This document shows positions 1 to 8,425 of a stretch of DNA of 57,785 bases, piece after piece. Source of the stretch: an uncultured Ruminococcus sp. (lineage in GTDB: Bacteria > Bacillota > Clostridia > Oscillospirales > Acutalibacteraceae); contig CADCHW010000014.1 in the NCBI GenBank assembly GCA_902801245.1, forward strand, positions 2,879 to 60,663, read 5' to 3'. The notes below the pieces were generated by a model. The model ran no database searches. It saw only the letters and a program-made list of their open reading frames with translations, and was not told the DNA's origin. The translations under genes were made by a program, and so were the position numbers. The stretch's first letter is position 1; every line of letters starts with the position of its first letter.

Positions 1-55
1 ATCAAAGTCGCCCCTTATAGGGGAGATGTCCGCAGGACAGAGGGGTTTTATCGAT
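1..55. repeat. Paired short hairpins, probable dispersed intergenic repeat
   Basis: Two adjacent perfect inverted repeats are visible: CCCC-TTATA-GGGG at 11-23 and TGTCC-GCA-GGACA at 27-39, followed by AGAGGGG. A run of small GC-rich hairpins in AT-rich DNA is typical of intergenic repeats in Ruminococcaceae (established in general; this copy was not compared with a database). From here to 700 the window holds only this, a doubtful ORF, a promoter and one inverted-repeat element. Confidence 0.4.
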
Positions 56-214
56 ATAACCGTTTTTGTGTGTCTTGTTAATTTGTTGAATTGCTATAGT
101 GACGTTATAGCAGATTTAAAATCAAAGCAAGATATCCAAATATCTAAAATAAAAAACAGAGTAACTGCGTTAGAGGATAAACAGCAATATAATACTACTC
201 GCAGTCGGAGATAA
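26..214 (+). CDS. Doubtful 62-aa ORF
   Basis: The reading frame starts inside the hairpin repeat, so its first ten or so residues are repeat-derived. The remainder could form one hydrophobic helix (ITVFVCLVNLL) followed by a charged helical stretch ending KNRVTALEDKQ, a layout seen in small holin-associated proteins. There is no convincing ribosome binding site, since GGGGAG is only two bases before the ATG. It may be a remnant of a longer gene or chance. Confidence 0.15.
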   Translation: MSAGQRGFIDITVFVCLVNLLNCYSDVIADLKSKQDIQISKIKNRVTALEDKQQYNTTRSRR

Positions 215-327
215 TTACCGTGGTCAATGCAACGTTCAAGACTGGAAACTCCTCCCGTAATATTATTAAAGTTTCAAAAAGTAACAAAATTATAATGCTT
301 AATTAGAAATTTATTGGTCGAATTCTA

Positions 328-356
328 TTGACAAATACCAAAAAATGTTATACAAT
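328..356 (+). promoter_or_regulatory. Sigma-A type promoter upstream of the AAA/Hsp70 cluster
   Basis: TTGACA (328-333), 17 bases, TACAAT (351-356). It points toward the cluster starting at 700 and lies just before inverted-repeat element A, so that element would be transcribed as part of the 5' untranslated leader. Confidence 0.6.
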
Positions 357-423
357 CTATACATATAAACTTGTACCGAACAAAAATATTTTCGCAATAT
401 ATACTGGTACACGAAAAATATAA

Positions 424-682
424 AATTTTTCTACCTGTACGGTTGAAATTAAATCGTAGGTTATCTTTCTTTGACCGGCAATTCGCTACGCTGTTGTCTT
501 TGTTGGTTTGTACAGATAGATACGTTTTTGTATATGCTTTTATTTTTATTCGCTGAGGGAAGTTTATTTTTCTACGATAATTTGTTTCGTCAGCGACAAG
601 GGCTCTGCCCTTGACCCGCAAGCTTTGAAAAGCTTGACCAAACTTTAACAAGTTTCGCCAACCGTACAGCTACAAATTTTTT
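424..682 (+). mobile_element. Inverted-repeat (MITE-like) element, copy A, complete
   Basis: The left end has CTGTACGGTTG at 435-445 and the right end its exact reverse complement CAACCGTACAG at 659-669, each flanked by A/T runs, so the unit is bounded by terminal inverted repeats. Inside are nested inverted repeats: CGCTGA/TCAGCG around 554-598, AAGGGC-TCT-GCCCTT near 598-612, and AGCTTTGAAAAGCT near 620-634. It has no coding capacity. Related copies lie at about 7.7, 15.4, 29.4, 42.5, 48.8 and 57.7 kb. It ends six bases before the ribosome binding site of the gene at 700. Confidence 0.8.
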
Positions 683-699
683 AAACAAGGAGGGATACT

Positions 700-2316
700 G
701 TGTTTGATGCCGGAAAAGGACTTTTTCACTTTGTCTTTGCTAACCGTGACGATGATTATTATACATCTTCATATATAAAAATGAGGTTCGAGCCTTATTT
801 AAGATATAAGCTAATAAAGAAAAATTACCGTTATCTATGCTTTTTGGGAAGAGAACACTATAAAATGGGTAAAGAGTACCGCCTTGACCTTATGGGCGGT
901 ATCGGTACGGAAATACTCGACAAAGTAGTGGTAGAACCCGTTAAGAAAAATAAGGGCTTGTTTGACAATCTATTCGGCAAAAAGGGGAAACCCGAAACTC
1001 AAAGCAGAATTGGTGAAATTCATCACGAAGAGGGTTTCAGAATAGAACACGTTGAAACGAATTTTCAAACCCTAACGGGCTACTTCAATAAAATCTTGGG
1101 AGTTATGTCGCAGAAAAAGGGAGTTGCGGTTGTAATCCCGATTGATATTTTTACAGAACTTACGGAAGATGCCGATATTGTAAGAATGCTTATCAGCCTG
1201 CAAAGCGGATATAATATTATTTTGATTACAAGCTCTGTTAAAGCTTTGGAAAACAACTTGTATTTCAAAAATTCTTCGCTTGAATATCACAGTCACAGAG
1301 TTCAGAGCGAAAGAACGAGTATTTTTTTTAACGCAAAAATGTTCCCCGAAATCGAAAAGGCTTTCAGTGCAAGAACATCGGATTCTACCTCCAAGCTTGT
1401 GTTTATTTACGATAAGCTGAAATTTGCTTTGGGAGAAAGAATGATTGTATGGAACAGCTTTCCGTATGAGCATATTTTGAAAGCAGTCAGATATACTTTT
1501 ATGCACTCTCCGTCACTGCCGATTATGAGAGTTCCGGAACAGTATGCGGCGGTAATCTGGGCATGGTACGAAAACGACGATTTCCGTGAAAAGCATATTA
1601 ATCTTAATCTACCGTTTAACGAACTCCGCAAAACTAAGGAGATTACTGATATCTTACAGCAGAAAGAGTACATCTTCTGTATTGAAAAAATCATAGATGA
1701 AGAATGCTCCGATGTTCAAAGTGTTAAAGCATTCTGCGAACGCTGGGCTTGCGAGGATAAACCGATTTATATAGTTTACGAAACAGGCGGAAGAGCCGAG
1801 AAAATTGAATTGATGATTGTCCAGCAGCTTATCAGATTCAAAAAAGTTATTTCCGGACATGAAAGCGTTTTGGGCGAGGAGGCTGTTAAAAAGGTTTCGT
1901 TTATGATAAGGCAGTTCAGTAAACCGTCTTATCAATCGGCAAACAACAAAGCAGAGCTTCCGCATGTGAAATTCAAAGATGAAGAGAGTAAAAAGCTCCT
2001 GAGCAGTCTTTTCGCTTCGCTTGAAGAGAAAAGCGAGTGGAACAGCTGGGACGACGGTTCTATGTATTTGCTGTATGTTCTCTTTTGGATGTGTTATTCC
2101 GATGCAATAAGTATGTGCGACAGCGATCTTTTCAATTTGCTTGGTGAAGCAAGATTTAACAAAGGTATGGAAGCATTGAGATACTGTATGAAAAATTCTC
2201 GTCAGATTCCTTTTGACACAGAAAAAGCGTGCAGCTTTGCAGACACAACGGCGAGCAAGCTGGAGCATGCCGACCAAAAGGAATTGAAAAAATATATTAT
2301 ATTGATGGGAGATTAG
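700..2316 (+). CDS. Unrecognised 538-aa protein, possible P-loop-less AAA-like
   Basis: First gene of the cluster. The GTG start is supported by AAGGAGGG at 688-694. I do not recognise the family. Around residues 140-175 a stretch contains VAVVIPIDIF, then an acidic helix and NIILITSS, which resembles the Walker B and sensor 1 strands of an AAA+ core. No Walker A loop is present; FLGREHYKMG near residues 48-57 sits where one might expect it. A degenerate, non-hydrolysing ATPase-like subunit is therefore possible (inference). The C-terminal third is helical. No signal peptide or membrane segment is seen. Only four bases separate it from the Hsp70-like gene, so the two are probably co-translated. 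Confidence 0.75.
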   Translation: MFDAGKGLFHFVFANRDDDYYTSSYIKMRFEPYLRYKLIKKNYRYLCFLGREHYKMGKEYRLDLMGGIGTEILDKVVVEPVKKNKGLFDNLFGKKGKPETQSRIGEIHHEEGFRIEHVETNFQTLTGYFNKILGVMSQKKGVAVVIPIDIFTELTEDADIVRMLISLQSGYNIILITSSVKALENNLYFKNSSLEYHSHRVQSERTSIFFNAKMFPEIEKAFSARTSDSTSKLVFIYDKLKFALGERMIVWNSFPYEHILKAVRYTFMHSPSLPIMRVPEQYAAVIWAWYENDDFREKHINLNLPFNELRKTKEITDILQQKEYIFCIEKIIDEECSDVQSVKAFCERWACEDKPIYIVYETGGRAEKIELMIVQQLIRFKKVISGHESVLGEEAVKKVSFMIRQFSKPSYQSANNKAELPHVKFKDEESKKLLSSLFASLEEKSEWNSWDDGSMYLLYVLFWMCYSDAISMCDSDLFNLLGEARFNKGMEALRYCMKNSRQIPFDTEKACSFADTTASKLEHADQKELKKYIILMGD

Positions 2317-2320
2317 TTAA

Positions 2321-3955
2321 ATGGTTAATTTGGGAATAGATTTCGGAAGTACATATACTATGGTATCTGTATTTGAAAACGGTATGCCTGTTACAGTACA
2401 GCCTAATCACCTTACATACAATTATCCGTCCGTTGTGGCTTACGATAAGCGTAAAAAAAAGTACTTTTTCGGAGTGTCGGCAAGGGATAAGCTCGGCAAA
2501 CCGGGTATTATCGGTTTCAGAGGTTTTAAAATGCTCCTTAATCAGCAGATGGGTGACATTGACCTCAAAGAAAGAAATTATGAAGATATAAATTCACCCG
2601 AGCATATTACCGAGCTTTTTTTAAGGCACGTTATTGATAACACGCTTGAAAAGCTTAATGAAGATAAAGTAGGTACACTTGTTCTCGGTGCTCCCGAATG
2701 TTGGTTTCAGAGCCTTGAAACGGTAGACGCAAGAGGAACGCTCAGAGATATCTGTCTTAAAATGAGTGATAAAATCGAACAGATAAAAATAATCAGCGAA
2801 CCTACAAATGCAGCCGCATTCTGTGTGTGGTCTTACGAGAAACAGCAGGGTGCTGATTTTGACGGTGAAATTTTGATTGTAGATTACGGCGGAGGTACAC
2901 TCGATACCGCACTTGTAAGCGTTCAGCATATCGGTGAAAAGATGCAGATAAAGCCTGAAATGCGAAGCGGTGCAGGCGAAAATAAAGATAAGGAGATAGG
3001 CAAGGCGGGAATAGCTTATCAAGAAGCTGTAATCAGAAAGGCTGTGTGCGAGCATTTTGGTATTACTCCCGATAAAATAGAATATAACTCAGACTTTGAT
3101 ACTGCCGTAAAATCTCTTGAAGATATGCTTGTTTCCGATAAACAATTTGTCGATGAAACATTCGGCGATTATGCAGCCAACCCCGAAGACCTTGTTGAGG
3201 AAGAATTTACCGTTATAAGATATGACAATGAAGAGGTTGAAATTAATTTCGGTCAAATGCGTCAGGCATACATTGAAACTATTTACCCGATATTAAAAAA
3301 GGTTCTGGACGAATCAGTCAGAGATTTGCCCGAAACAAGAATGATTCACGTTGCACTTGTCGGCGGCTTCTGCAACTTTTACCTTGTAAAGGAACAGATT
3401 TACGATTATTTCAATATAGGCGGTCTTAATGCTCATATTAAGAATGTTCTTCAAAAGGAAGAAGACCGTGAAAAAGCCATTGCTCACGGTGCGGCACTGC
3501 TCTCCGATAATGTTATGGAGGTTTGCAATGTTGCTAAATTCGGTATAGGAATGTACATTCATTTCGGCGACAGCAACGAGATATTTATGAAGTATGCAAT
3601 TAATTACGGTCAAGAGTATATTCCCGATAAGATATACTTTGCAAAAGATGATGACGGCAGAGTTGCTCCTATGCTTCTTGTTCAGCTGGATAATTTCCTG
3701 CTTAACTTCAATAAAGACGAAAGCAAAGGTTTTCCTGTTCATCCAAAGGAAGAGTTTGCCGCAAGGCTTAATTGCGTAAGTCACAACCCGATAGTTGTGG
3801 TCGGATTTTCTATAGACCCGGCGGAGAAGATAACTGTTCACGTATACAATTACAATATGGATTCGGATAACCCCGGTCCGGGAGATGTTCCGGTAACATC
3901 TATAAAACTTTCAACACTTAAGAACAGTTTCAAAAATACTATTATTTTAAAGTAA
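2321..3955 (+). CDS. Hsp70/actin-fold ATPase (DnaK-like, divergent)
   Basis: The actin/Hsp70 nucleotide-binding motifs are present in order: phosphate-1 IDFGSTYT (residues 6-13), the SEPTNAAA connector (about 159-166), phosphate-2 IVDYGGGTLD (about 186-195) and the adenosine motif VALVGGF (about 346-352). The protein is 544 aa against about 610-640 for DnaK. After the nucleotide-binding domain it has about 150 residues that look beta-rich and do not match the DnaK substrate domain and helical lid. It is therefore a specialised Hsp70-superfamily ATPase and not the housekeeping chaperone. No dnaJ or grpE lies nearby; it sits directly before a giant coiled-coil gene, a likely partner (inference). 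Confidence 0.85.
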   Translation: MVNLGIDFGSTYTMVSVFENGMPVTVQPNHLTYNYPSVVAYDKRKKKYFFGVSARDKLGKPGIIGFRGFKMLLNQQMGDIDLKERNYEDINSPEHITELFLRHVIDNTLEKLNEDKVGTLVLGAPECWFQSLETVDARGTLRDICLKMSDKIEQIKIISEPTNAAAFCVWSYEKQQGADFDGEILIVDYGGGTLDTALVSVQHIGEKMQIKPEMRSGAGENKDKEIGKAGIAYQEAVIRKAVCEHFGITPDKIEYNSDFDTAVKSLEDMLVSDKQFVDETFGDYAANPEDLVEEEFTVIRYDNEEVEINFGQMRQAYIETIYPILKKVLDESVRDLPETRMIHVALVGGFCNFYLVKEQIYDYFNIGGLNAHIKNVLQKEEDREKAIAHGAALLSDNVMEVCNVAKFGIGMYIHFGDSNEIFMKYAINYGQEYIPDKIYFAKDDDGRVAPMLLVQLDNFLLNFNKDESKGFPVHPKEEFAARLNCVSHNPIVVVGFSIDPAEKITVHVYNYNMDSDNPGPGDVPVTSIKLSTLKNSFKNTIILK

Positions 3956-3967
3956 GGGTGGTTAGAA

Positions 3968-6900
3968 GTGAAGTTCGAGAAAACACACGGCGATTTGGAA
4001 TTGATGCTGAACGTTTCACCTCATAATGTCGGAATATATGAGGTTATGAATATTATGCTGGACTTGCTGCTCGATACACGTGCCGTAACCAATACCGAAA
4101 TTGCAAAGCTTAACGTAAACGGCGAAGCAGTCGGAAAATGGATATCTGTAGTCAATACTCTTAAAGGTATTCCTATTGAGAACGCAGCCCATGAAATTTC
4201 CAAGCGAAGACTTGAAAAACTTCCGATTTTGAGAAATGAGCTTGAAAGAAAGATTAAAAGCGTAAAAGAGGAAGAAAAGGAAATCGCAAGGATAGACGAA
4301 GAAGCCGAATCTTTGAAAAGAAAACTGGGAGAGCTGGAGCATATTCGTGAAAAGAAGCTTGCAGCGGAAGCAGGTGTCAGCAAACTTCGGGGAGAGATTG
4401 ATTTTTTGCAGAGAGAAATCGACAATATGCCAAAGGTTAATCCCGAAGAGCTGGAGGAAAGAGCAGGTATTCTGAGAAAAACTCTGAACAGCATTAAAAT
4501 TAACAAGGAAACATTTGATAAGCTTAATATTAATATAGCCAAAGCTAAAACAGAGCTTGGAGATGTTGAGTTTAACCTCAAAAATGCCAAAGAAGAACTG
4601 TCTAATATAAATTCTGATTTCGAACGCAAGATTCACGCTTTAAACGATACAAAAGCAGCAGCTGTCAAAAAGCAGCAGGATACAGAGGAAGAAATCAAAC
4701 GAATTGAGGGTGAGCTTCACTGTATCAATGATATAATTAAAGACAGAGCTGCCAAGAGTGAACATTCGTCAAAAATCCTTGCCGAGCTTAACGGCAAAAA
4801 AGAACAGCTTGAACGTGACAATCATATTTTAGACGAAAATATCGGCAAATCTCATAAAGAGTTTGATGATTTGTCAAAGCTTAACGAACAGAAAGAAATT
4901 AAGCTTAACGCTTTCAGAGAGAGAGTTGAGGGTGCAAAGCACAGACTGTGCGAACTCAGTGAACAGAAAGGTGTTCTTGCAAAACAACACAGTGATATTG
5001 ACGGAGAGATAAGAAAGCTAGAAGAGGATATCAACAGGCTGTGTGAAGAGATTAAAGCTGCCGATGCGGCTCGTGACGATAAGTCAAGAAAGCTCGCCGA
5101 AATTCACCACAGAAAAGAACAGCTTGCCCATGATAATCGTAAGTTTGACGAGGAAATTCTTAAATCCGGAAAAGAGCTTGAAAATCTCAAGAGAATAAAC
5201 GAGGAAAAAGAAATTGAGCTTATCGGTTTCGGAGAAAGAATTGAAACAGCAAAACACAGAGTAGGCGAGCTTGACGAGCAAAAAGATTTCCTTGCAAAGC
5301 AGCATGGCGATATAGAGGGTGAAATCAGAAAGCTTGAAGAAGATATTCATAATCTTGAAAATTGGATTAAAGAGGACGAATCAAAGCGTGACGGCAGTGC
5401 CGAAAAGCTTGGCGAGCTTAATCACGAAAAAGAAGAGCTTATGAGTAACATTCATACTCTTGATGAACAAATCGAAAATTTGGCGAAAGAGCTTGAAAAT
5501 CTCTCCAACGTAAACGAGCAGAAAGAAATTGAACTTCTCGGATTTGGCGAGAGAATTGAAACTGCAAAACGCAGAATGGGTGAACTGAACGAGCAAAAGG
5601 ATTGTCTTGCAAAGCAGCATGGAAATATAGAGGGCGAAATCAGAAAGCTTGAAGAGGATATTCACAGTCTTCAAAATTGTATTGAAGAGGACGAATCAAA
5701 ACGTGACAGCAACGCTGAAAAGCTTGGCGAACTTAATCACGAAAAAGAAGAGCTTATGAGTAACATTCATACTCTTGATGAACAAATCGAAAATTTGGCA
5801 AAGGAGCTTGAAAATCTCTCCAACGTAAACGAGCAGAAAGAAATTGAGCTTCTCGGATTCGGTAAAAGTATTGAGGGTGCAAAACATAAGCTTTCGGAAC
5901 TCAATAATAGAAAAGACGACCTCGACAGGAAACTTAAAGAAACAGATGCCGAGATACGAATGGTTGAAGAGGATTCAAATGTAGTTGAGGGGCATATCAA
6001 GGCGAATCTTGCCGAACGTGATGATAAATCACGAAAGCTTGATGAACTTCAACATAAAAACGAACAGCTTGAGCTTGATATCCAAAAGCTGCATGAGAAT
6101 ATCGGTGAAGCCAAAAGAGAAAGGGAAAATCTTTCACAGGCTAACGAGCAGAAAGAAATGGAACTTATCGGCTTTAGGAACAATATCGAGAATGAGAAGT
6201 TAAGAACCGAAAAGATAAAAGAAGAGCTTTGGGCAACAGAAAAAGCTCTTTCCGATATCGAAGCCGAGAACAATGCTATGAAAGAAAGAATTCCCGAACT
6301 TAACAAGATTTACCAGAACACGGTAAAAGAAAAGGGAGCAAAGGCATTCCAGATAAAGCTTCTTACCTCGGATATTGACAAAATACATGAAGAGATTGCC
6401 AATGCGGAGCTTGAACTCAGTGATAAGACAACTCAGAAAGAAATTGCCGATAAAAAGCTTAACGATATGAAATCCGAGATGCAGAAAGCAATTCAAGAGA
6501 AAGAGCAGCTTGAAAAAGAATACAAGGTTCTTGCAAACAATCTTGTTCAAATCAAGGAGCAGATTGCCGCAATGAACAAGAGTGAAGCTGAGATTACCGC
6601 TGATATCAAGGCTAAAAAGAAGCAGCTTGAATATGAAAGCGAAACTAAGAGTGCAAAAGTTCAGGGACTTAACAATGAGCTTTCACATCTTAACGATACA
6701 ATAAAAGAGCTGGAGATGAAAATTGTACGGCTTGGTGCAGATAAGGAAAATGCCGAGGAGGACTTCAACAGATTGTCTGCGGAAGTGGTTGACCTTGAAA
6801 CTCAAATCAGAACTATGAGGGAAAAGGACGAGGAGAACAAGAAACGTAAGATTCTTATGAGCAATACTTTAGCCGAATGCGAACGAGGTCTTGGTGCATA

Positions 6901-7168
6901 TCAGGAGTTTTTTGCATCGGAAAATTATAAGGAAAAGCAGAAAGCTATCGACAGATATAAGATTATTATTGACCTTTACCGTGAGGGTGTCATTAAACTG
7001 TTTGACCAAGATCCGCCTGTTGAAAGACTTATGGATTTGAATTTTGAGTTTGAACAAAAGAAGTCAATTCTCCGTGAACAGCTAAGTCAAGTTGAAGCGA
7101 TTATGAATAATCTTCAGTCGGAGTATATTCAGGTTATAGCACAGATTGAAAGAGGAGTGAACCGGTAA
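3968..7168 (+). CDS. Giant coiled-coil protein (1066 aa) with 105-residue repeats
   Basis: GTG start with GGGTGG 7 bases upstream. A globular N-terminus of about 75 residues is followed by an almost unbroken charged coiled coil up to about residue 1000, then a short helical tail. There is no Walker A or ABC signature, so it is not an SMC ATPase despite the resemblance of the rod. Residues about 279-755 contain a regular 105-residue repeat (15 heptads) with recurring NEQKEIEL, GFGERIETAK, AKQHG and IEGEIRKLEEDI. No signal peptide or membrane segment is seen. The stop overlaps the next start by one base (TAATG). It is probably a structural rod or scaffold for the cluster's ATPases (inference). 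Confidence 0.85.
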   Translation: MKFEKTHGDLELMLNVSPHNVGIYEVMNIMLDLLLDTRAVTNTEIAKLNVNGEAVGKWISVVNTLKGIPIENAAHEISKRRLEKLPILRNELERKIKSVKEEEKEIARIDEEAESLKRKLGELEHIREKKLAAEAGVSKLRGEIDFLQREIDNMPKVNPEELEERAGILRKTLNSIKINKETFDKLNINIAKAKTELGDVEFNLKNAKEELSNINSDFERKIHALNDTKAAAVKKQQDTEEEIKRIEGELHCINDIIKDRAAKSEHSSKILAELNGKKEQLERDNHILDENIGKSHKEFDDLSKLNEQKEIKLNAFRERVEGAKHRLCELSEQKGVLAKQHSDIDGEIRKLEEDINRLCEEIKAADAARDDKSRKLAEIHHRKEQLAHDNRKFDEEILKSGKELENLKRINEEKEIELIGFGERIETAKHRVGELDEQKDFLAKQHGDIEGEIRKLEEDIHNLENWIKEDESKRDGSAEKLGELNHEKEELMSNIHTLDEQIENLAKELENLSNVNEQKEIELLGFGERIETAKRRMGELNEQKDCLAKQHGNIEGEIRKLEEDIHSLQNCIEEDESKRDSNAEKLGELNHEKEELMSNIHTLDEQIENLAKELENLSNVNEQKEIELLGFGKSIEGAKHKLSELNNRKDDLDRKLKETDAEIRMVEEDSNVVEGHIKANLAERDDKSRKLDELQHKNEQLELDIQKLHENIGEAKRERENLSQANEQKEMELIGFRNNIENEKLRTEKIKEELWATEKALSDIEAENNAMKERIPELNKIYQNTVKEKGAKAFQIKLLTSDIDKIHEEIANAELELSDKTTQKEIADKKLNDMKSEMQKAIQEKEQLEKEYKVLANNLVQIKEQIAAMNKSEAEITADIKAKKKQLEYESETKSAKVQGLNNELSHLNDTIKELEMKIVRLGADKENAEEDFNRLSAEVVDLETQIRTMREKDEENKKRKILMSNTLAECERGLGAYQEFFASENYKEKQKAIDRYKIIIDLYREGVIKLFDQDPPVERLMDLNFEFEQKKSILREQLSQVEAIMNNLQSEYIQVIAQIERGVNR
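4802..6240 (+). repeat. In-frame tandem repeat, period exactly 315 bp
   Basis: The codon for Glu in the recurring (K/N)E(Q/E)L motif is found at 4802, 5117, 5432, 5747 and 6062, each exactly 315 bases apart, which is 105 residues or 15 heptads. The third and fourth units are almost identical at nucleotide level (compare 5426-5560 with 5741-5875), which points to recent duplication or gene conversion. The fifth unit fades after about 6240. There is no insertion or deletion between units, so the coiled-coil register is kept. Confidence 0.85.
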
Positions 7169-7656
7169 TGCAGTGCAGATGTTGTATGTTTGAAGTAGAG
7201 AACGGCAAAGCAAGCTGTCCTGTTTGCGGATTTCCAACCTTGGGAGGTATTAGTCCGGAGAAGCAGTCGATTATTGAGGAATACAGAACGAATAAGCTTA
7301 AAAATATCTCCATAGATATTTTAGCTTATCGCTACAGCATTAACGGCAGCGGAGGAATTACCGAACCTATTTCCGAATATATAAAGCTTGCAGATGCATT
7401 GTCGCTTACATACGGTGAGGTTTTGTGGATTGATAGCAAATTTGAAAGCTTTGAAGCAAACCGCAGTATCGTTATTGATATCAGCATTTGTAAGGGTGAT
7501 GTCCGAAAAGAATGCAGGGTTGACCTGGCTTCGGGTGAACCTGTTGACTGCGGCGGATTGGGTATTTATCTTGACAAAGGATTTACAATAGAGTTCGCTG
7601 TCGGAAATGAAAACAATTATCATCTTACAGAGAGTATTTCACTTCTTGGTATTTAA
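7168..7656 (+). CDS. Zinc-ribbon protein, 162 aa
   Basis: The N-terminus carries two CxxC pairs (CRCC at residues 3-6 and CPVC at 17-20), a typical four-cysteine zinc ribbon. A short linker is followed by about 120 residues with alternating hydrophobic strands (SIVIDISICKGD, FTIEFAVGNEN) that suggest a beta-sandwich. I do not recognise that domain; a TerD-like or Hsp20-like sandwich is conceivable but not shown. Its start overlaps the stop of the coiled-coil gene, so it is translationally coupled to it. A small zinc-ribbon adaptor that recruits or caps the coiled-coil protein would fit (inference). Confidence 0.75.
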   Translation: MQCRCCMFEVENGKASCPVCGFPTLGGISPEKQSIIEEYRTNKLKNISIDILAYRYSINGSGGITEPISEYIKLADALSLTYGEVLWIDSKFESFEANRSIVIDISICKGDVRKECRVDLASGEPVDCGGLGIYLDKGFTIEFAVGNENNYHLTESISLLGI

Positions 7657-7689
7657 AAATATTGCTTTATCCGATAACTGATCTGAAAA

Positions 7690-8005
7690 AATTGTAGCTG
7701 TACGGTTGCGAAGCCTGTTAAAGTTTGGTCAAGCTTTTCAAAGCTTGCGGGCGACGGAACACCCCAAGAAGTCAAGCCGTTAGGCGTAGACTGATTGGTA
7801 GGTGTTCCTAGTGGTTCCTAGTGGTCTTGCACCATGCAGGGGCAGAGCCCCGCTCGCTGACGGAACAAATTATCGTAGAAAATAAACTTCCCTCAGCGAA
7901 ACCGAATAAACTATAAATCAAAGCAACTCTTAAAATAATCCCTTTTGGTAAAAATCAAAACAGGCAACAGCGTAGAGAATTGCCGGTCTAAGAGAGAAGT
8001 GCTAA
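7690..8005 (-). mobile_element. Inverted-repeat (MITE-like) element, copy B, one end decayed
   Basis: The proximal terminus CTGTACGGTTG at 7698-7708 is intact. The internal boxes follow in reverse orientation to copy A: TTTGGTCAAGCTTTTC, the GGGGCAGAGCCCC hairpin, CGCTGACG and CCCTCAGCG, and AATTGCCGGTC near 7980. The distal terminal repeat is missing, and about 60 bp of extra sequence (7750-7815, including a repeated GTGTTCCTAGTGGTTCC-like stretch) is inserted. It lies in the middle of the cluster, between the zinc-ribbon gene and the broken gene copy. No gene is seen between 7657 and 8116. Confidence 0.7.
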
Positions 8006-8116
8006 ATCTTAACGCTTTCGAGTATATTATAGTGAATAGCTTTATAATTTGTAACAGCTTTGGTCTGAAAAATAATACCGTTTGTTGTAATATTATATAA
8101 GGAGTACATAAACAAT

Positions 8117-8336
8117 ATGTTTGGCAGAAAGAAGAAAGATAGTACCGAACAGGCTGTAACACCGGTTTCTGAAATGTCACATTCAAAAGGAAAGCGACGA
8201 AAATCCGGAGATTGGTGAATCGGTTAGGATTGCGATGGAAGCAATTGATTTTTTTGAACGCCTGCAAGAAGAAAATACTTTGCTTGAAGAAAGAGTGAAG
8301 AAGCTGGCAGCAGAAAGAAAACAAAAACAATCATAA
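8117..8336 (+). pseudogene. Internally deleted duplicate of the 491-aa gene that follows
   Basis: The ATG and its leader (AAGGAGTACATAAACAATATG) match those of the gene at 8426 almost base for base, and the first codons read MFGRKKK as there. After about 28 codons the frame runs to a stop at 8216-8218. A second frame from 8199 to 8336 encodes ENPEIGESV, an amphipathic stretch and a basic end, matching ENPALGESVATAMQALEYY near the C-terminus of the intact protein. Relative to that gene about 1.1 kb has been lost and the join is out of frame. This is a decayed tandem duplication; a 33-aa peptide could still be made from the first frame. Confidence 0.8.
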
Positions 8337-8425
8337 ACTGCTAACAAAAATTAATAATTGAACAATTTTTAATTTTTTGAAAAAACGAAAATTCATTAAT
8401 ATAAAAAAAGGAGTGCATAAACAAT

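Noticed and set aside
325-651. Minus-strand 108-codon frame upstream of the first cluster gene
   Set aside because: It lies over inverted-repeat element A; similar frames over copies B, C, D and E are also repeat sequence.
4016-4636. Minus-strand frames of about 200 codons over the coiled-coil gene
   Set aside because: Produced by the repetitive Glu/Lys codons of the rod read backwards (Ser/Phe/Leu-rich); no start signals.
4802-6240. CRISPR-like regular repeats
   Set aside because: The period is 315 bp, units are contiguous with no spacers, and the repeat is in frame in a coiled-coil gene.
3968-7168. SMC or RecN-type ATPase
   Set aside because: No Walker A, signature or Walker B motifs; only the rod resembles SMC proteins.
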